This document shows positions 60,260 to 64,000 of a DNA stretch of 64,000 nucleotides, piece by piece. The stretch's first letter is position 1, and each line of letters opens with the position of its first letter. Position numbers and translations under genes: made by a program. Below the pieces are notes generated by a model, which worked only from the letters and a program-made list of their open reading frames with translations, made no database searches and was not told the DNA's origin. This DNA is from Abelmoschus esculentus (lineage: Eukaryota; Streptophyta; Magnoliopsida; Malvales; Malvaceae), in NCBI GenBank assembly GCA_035048815.1, contig JAUCBN010000026.1, positions 12,531,501 through 12,595,500 of the forward strand, in the 5' to 3' direction.

Positions 60260-60664
60260 ATTTTATAAATCAAAAACTTTACGCTCAAAATCTTTTAAGT
60301 TTGCTTCAAATTCAATATTGGTTTTTGAAAGCAAATCATTTTCCAATTTAAGCTTTAAAATCATCTTTTTGTTTTAAAAAATGAAGTCTTTAACTCAAAA
60401 GCCAATTTGTCATAGGCTTCTTATAACTCATCAAAAGTATATGAATTTTAAATAGATGAGTTAGAAGTTACCTCTCCCTCATTGAGGGCCATCAAGCATA
60501 GGTTGACTTCTTCATTTTTGGTGGAGTCCCTTTATGATTGACTTGTGGGAGTCCTTTATCTTTTTCTTTGATTCGTTCTTTGAGGATTTCTTACTTTTTT
60601 TCCTCACAAATTGATCAAAGTCTATAAAGAGTTGGGCAAGCTCTTCATCTCCTTCGTTATCCTC

Positions 60665-61393
60665 CTAACTTGAATCTTCAAGGTGGATGCACTTGGAGGA
60701 CTTGAGAGCAATGGTGTTGACATTTACACCAAGCTCTTGGATTTTCTTCTTCCCTATCGATCTAACCTCTTCCTTCTTCTTCTTCTTTTCTCTTCCTTTC
60801 ATAATAATTTGATGTGTGATGAGGGACCCCATAAGTTCATCAAGCTTGAGTGTCTTTAGATTCTTGGCTTCGATGATGACGGTCTTTTTTGAGTCCCATG
60901 ACTCGGGAAGGGAATAGATGAGCTTACGAACAAGCTTCTCCTCCGGAATGATCTCTCCATATTCTCTAATTCCATTGGTGATGATGGAAAATCGATCAAA
61001 CATATTTGCAATGTCCTCTTCCAGATTCATCTTGAAGTTCTCATACTCTTGGTTGAGGAGTCCAATCTTGATCTCCTTTACTTCGTTTGTACTCTCGTAT
61101 GTGACTTTTAGTTTGTCCCAAACTTCCTTGGCACTTTCACAAGAAGATATCTTCTCATAGATACTTGGATGGAATGCACAAACGAGAATGTGAAAAGCCT
61201 TGCAATTAAGCACCATCTTCTTGCGATCTTCCATGCTCCATTTCGCCTTTGTTCCCTTTGGCACAAACGATCCTTCTTCAACTAATCCCAAAGCTTTTAG
61301 TCTCTTGAGTTGATGAAATACTTCATCCTTATCTTTCATTGGGAGTAGTTGGACCCGTCAAAGAATGGTGGCTTGTCAATTGATTGAGCCATG
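60665..61393 (-). pseudogene. Copia gag (UBN2 type)
   Basis: The original start is at 61393 (MAQSIDKPPFFDGSNYSQ), where the next codon is a stop in place of the conserved Trp. A shift then leads into the frame from 61339. That frame reads MVLNCKAFHILVCAFHPSIY, CESAKEVWDKLKVTYES, RFSIITNGIREYGEIIPEEK and RKLIYSLPESWDSKKTVIIE. These are hallmark blocks of the copia gag/UBN2 domain (PF14223). A Lys/Glu-rich tail follows, and the zinc knuckle is absent before the stop. Confidence 0.85.
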
Positions 61394-61406
61394 GATTGCC
61401 GGTAGA

Positions 61407-61443
61407 TATTCTTTTATTCTCTTATTCAAATTTTATTTCACAA
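61407..61443 (-). repeat. 37-bp inverted repeat, right arm
   Basis: A perfect reverse complement of 59494-59530. It lies between the gag start and the element's right end. Confidence 0.9.
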
Positions 61444-61450
61444 CAGAATG

Positions 61451-61970
61451 ATTTTTTATTTCTTCAATTTCTCTTTTCGTTTTAAGTTTACTTTTGACAA
61501 AAAAATTAAATCAGATGATTCACTAACGATATATAATATTTATGTAACTTCAATTCATGTTTTTAACAATTATATTATTTTTGCTATTTGATCTTTTACC
61601 TTTAGACTTTATTTAATTTGATCACTCAACTGAGTTCTTTTGTAAATTTTTCTTCACATCAATTTATCGATTCATGTATATACCATCAATATAATTTTCA
61701 TCCGATTAGAGAAAATTGTTTAAATTGTAACCAAATTTTACTATATCATTATAAATAGTTACAATTAAAATTTATATGTAAACTTGATAAACCAAGTCAA
61801 ACTCAAATTGACTCGTCAATTCTAATAACTTAAAAGATTTTAACTCAATTAGATTCTTTAAACACTCACCCCTAACTCTGCATTCCTAATACAATACACT
61901 TATGAGCCTAACTATTTGGAAATACAAAACGCTTTCCTAACACTCATCTCGTGCTATACAATTAATACCC
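61451..61970. other. AT-rich flank, no gene
   Basis: Begins with the third copy of the tandem repeat from 55.95-56.27 kb. Further right are TTTTAGTT/ATCACTCAACTGAG phrases of the common intergenic MITE type. No gene. Confidence 0.4.
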
Positions 61971-61971
61971 G

Positions 61972-62235
61972 ATGCTCCGTTCCCCCAACTCTCTTGCAGA
62001 AACTAAAGTGGGTCGCCATCTGTGTGGCTGTGTTCAATCCAGCAAAGGATACAAGGAATGCAACCAGTGGGTAGATGTAACAATCGATGTATTCAACCAT
62101 TGTGGTCGTGCCGTCGGACATCACACCGTGATCACTGGTCCATGCTCAACCACAGAATGTGCACAAAATACCAATTTACCAAAGATGTTAGATTTCGGAA
62201 CCAAAGCGTGGGCATATCTCAAATCAGTAGATTAG
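61972..62235 (+). CDS. Unrecognised short open frame, exon-like
   Basis: 87 codons. It contains a good acceptor (CTCTCTTGCAG at about 61992-62002), and the sequence after it is GC-richer and protein-like (VGRHLCGCVQSSKGYKECN, then DVTIDVFNHCGRAVGHHTVI, ending WAYLKSVD and a stop). Another frame also stays open for long. I recognise no domain. It could be the last exon of a gene lying partly in the preceding repeat DNA, or a captured fragment. It lies about 270 bp upstream of the RCC1 remnant in the same direction, but nothing links them in frame. Confidence 0.25.
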   Translation: MLRSPNSLAETKVGRHLCGCVQSSKGYKECNQWVDVTIDVFNHCGRAVGHHTVITGPCSTTECAQNTNLPKMLDFGTKAWAYLKSVD

Positions 62236-62505
62236 GTTTTATTTTTTGAGTAATCTTCACTCATGGTCCTTTGTTTAAGTTTTATTCTATTTTGGTCACT
62301 GAAATTAAAAAAAAAAAAAGACTATTCTTACCACTTACGTTCAAAAATATTTTCATTTTTGGTTATTGGATCTTTCCATTGTTCTTCATGTCCTCACCAC
62401 TTGTAACTTGGATCCTCAAAATATTGCAAAACTAGATGCTATTTTTTTTAACATGAAGCTCCTTTTAAATGTTGGATGATTTGATTTCATAAACATGTTT
62501 TCCAG

Positions 62506-62862
62506 GCAACATGCTCCTTCTTTAGGCAGGCATCACACTTTGCCCCCGATTATGAATTGTCCATATCGGAGCTTGTTGCTCTTGACACGCGACGAATAAG
62601 AGTTATATTTAAGCCAATGACTGATGAAGAATGTCAAAGTTTGAAACAGAGATGTGGGGAATCATGAAAATTGGTTCTGAGGTTTCTGCTTGCTGGGGAA
62701 GCATGTTGCAGGAGGGAGAAATCGCAGGCAATTACAAGTCCTGGTCATAGCATTGTTATGACATCAACAGGAGCAATGCTCTCTTTTGGCTCTAATAGCT
62801 CAGGACAACTAGGGCATGGCAATACTGAAGAAGACCGGCGACCTCAGTCCGTAGTTTTAAGT
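62506..62862 (+). pseudogene. RCC1-repeat family protein, fragment
   Basis: After an acceptor at 62504-62505 the frame reads ATCSFFRQASHFAPDYELSI, then ALDTRRIRVIFKPMTDEECQ and RCGES. A TGA at 62665-62667 replaces the expected Trp. It then continues LVLRFLLAGEACCRREKSQ and into the first RCC1 repeat (GHSIVMTSTGAMLSFGSNSS, then GQLGHGNTEEDRRPQ). The text matches the N-terminal part of plant RCC1 family proteins, which form beta-propellers of about seven such repeats. Only one repeat is present before intron-like or repeat DNA begins. The stop and the truncation make this a pseudogene or a gene dead on this allele. Confidence 0.75.
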
Positions 62863-64000
62863 GTATTCTATTTTATCCCATAATGTCTGATTCGATTTTT
62901 AGGGTAATTTGCAGATTTAATCCCCAATGTTTTTACAGTTTTGACTGAGTCCCTTTTAAACAACTTTAATACTTTTGGCCGGTTTAACTTGTATTTTGGT
63001 CCCCAAAATTTTTAAGAAGTTTCCAACTAGTTTCTTTATTAGTGGGTTATTCCTTCTTTTAATCCCTGCTATATCTCGAAAATTTAATTTCAGTCCTTTT
63101 ACTTCCTTTGGGTATTTATTCGTGTATTTATGCTTGTATTTGTTTCAGTTTCTTTATTTTTCGTATCGTATATCTTGTTGCCTTCGTCTGTGCGTTCAGT
63201 ACATGTTTTATTTTTTTGTTTATAAGCTCGTTCATTTTATTTGTATATATTTTTCTGCATGAATATGTATATTATGTTCGTCTTTTTATTATTTTAGGAA
63301 TATATGTAATACATATCTTTATACTCTATGTTATATATGCAAAGTTACCTATATACTAAGATATATTACTAATATAAGTAAGTTATGTATAATATATTCT
63401 ATATCCATATATTATATATATATATATATATATGGATATATGTGTGTGTGTTATATATATAGTACGCCTATATGTATACTAGGCTATACGTATAAATTTA
63501 TATATCTACTATACTAGTATATACATAGTTTTTATGCAGTACATGCTTATATATGTGTGTGATGATGTATAATGTTTATACATGTATATGTGGATGTTTT
63601 ATTTTAACCGTGCATATTTATTTATTTGTTAGAATGTATAATTTTGCTCATGCATATTTAAATTAGCATGCTTGATTATAGTTTTATTTTAGTTTTCAAA
63701 ATCTCGGTATAAAAGTCTCATCTCATGTCTCCGGGTGCCATCTTCTTTTATTACCATAATTTATAAAATCTTTTCAAATATTCAAACTATATAACCATGC
63801 ACTTTTTAGAAAATATATATTTTTTAAAATTAAATCGATTTTTAATTTTTCTTAATAATTACAATACAAACCTTTATATACCAATTTCGGATGGTTTAAG
63901 GATATTAATCCTTCTCTATAAGTAATCGACTCTCAAACCTAATTTAAATCTCTGATTTTATTTTTGTTGTACGATCTACTAAAATAATTGATGACGATTC
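62863..64000. other. AT-rich DNA with microsatellites, no gene
   Basis: 62890-63010 has the intergenic phrase style GATTTAATCCCCAATG...TGGTCCCCAAAATTTT. 63120-63300 translates as hydrophobic low-complexity text (Phe/Ile/Tyr-rich), which I do not accept as a gene. It ends in AT-rich sequence at the window edge. Confidence 0.4.
63413..63477. repeat. (AT)n/(GT)n compound microsatellite
   Basis: A run of alternating TA dinucleotides, then TGTGTGTGTG and TATATATATA. Confidence 0.85.

Larger units (their letters stand above)
56269..61445 (-). mobile_element. Copia-derived insertion, rearranged, interrupted by a solo LTR
   Basis: It begins TGTTGGGC and ends ACAACA, with GAATG on both sides (56264-56268 and 61446-61450). 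The minus strand holds a Copia gag (60665-61393) at the right. AAGGGGGAG-type tracts recur between 59485 and 59910. No protease, integrase or reverse transcriptase and no LTR pair are found. The 37-bp inverted repeat (59494-59530 and 61407-61443) shows that one end is rearranged. Its own length without the nested solo LTR is about 3.1 kb. It is probably a non-autonomous or self-integrated product. Confidence 0.6.

Noticed and set aside
63108..63359. A membrane protein suggested by a hydrophobic 83-residue frame
   Set aside because: The T-rich low-complexity DNA alone explains it, and overlapping frames look the same.

Overview
This window is plant nuclear DNA from a dicot with a large, repeat-rich genome. 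It is very AT-rich, uses spliced genes with GT-AG introns, and is packed with LTR retrotransposons of several lineages. The gene content (an NGATHA-like B3 factor and a kinesin-5C) and the style of the Gypsy elements make a Malvales species such as cotton (Gossypium) my best guess, but I cannot prove the species from sequence alone. No bacterial, phage or CRISPR features are present.

Only two genes look complete. The first is a three-exon B3-domain transcription factor of the NGATHA-like/ABS2 type (12706-14321, +). The second is a 23-exon kinesin-5 motor of the KIN-5C type (42668-48220, -), whose predicted exons all join in frame to 1008 codons plus a stop. From memory, their Arabidopsis counterparts lie close together on chromosome 2 (At2g36080 and At2g36200). 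The window may therefore be one ancestral block blown apart by transposons. Between the two genes lies an open but truncated four-exon piece of a sorting nexin 1 gene (31109-32603). At the right end is a broken RCC1-repeat gene fragment (62506-62862).

The rest is mostly nested transposons, several pinned down by target-site duplications (TSDs). At 2.7-11.9 kb a plant-mobile-domain sequence is split by an Athila-like Gypsy element (TSD ACAAT), which is itself split by a 3.26-kb solo LTR (TSD ATGGT). At 16.2-19.2 kb is a peculiar element with two 1.46-kb LTRs and only 121 bp between them (TSD ACTTC). At 21.5-25.4 kb lies a decayed Copia element, and at 26.0-30.9 kb a second Copia element with both 248-bp LTRs (TSD TGTAA). 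At 32.7-38.2 kb is a Tekay/Del-like Gypsy fragment carrying an internal 2.1-kb tandem duplication and dense TTGAC arrays. A dead Myb/SANT-like transposon gene follows (38.4-39.3 kb). At 56.3-61.4 kb a Copia fragment (TSD GAATG) is interrupted by a 2.04-kb solo LTR (TSD GAGGC).

At 40.8-42.1 kb there is a decayed piece of plastid ycf1 (a nuclear plastid insertion). Upstream of the kinesin start codon are two arrays back to back: a 1.3-kb extremely AT-rich degenerate array, then about 11 copies of a 187-bp satellite whose unit contains ordered inverted motifs.

I found no convincing new multigene system. The most unusual signals are the structured 187-bp satellite, the LTR element with almost no interior, the GTATCGATAC-type arrays in two unrelated loci, the TTGAC-rich LTR and the inverted-repeat architecture at 59.5-61.4 kb.
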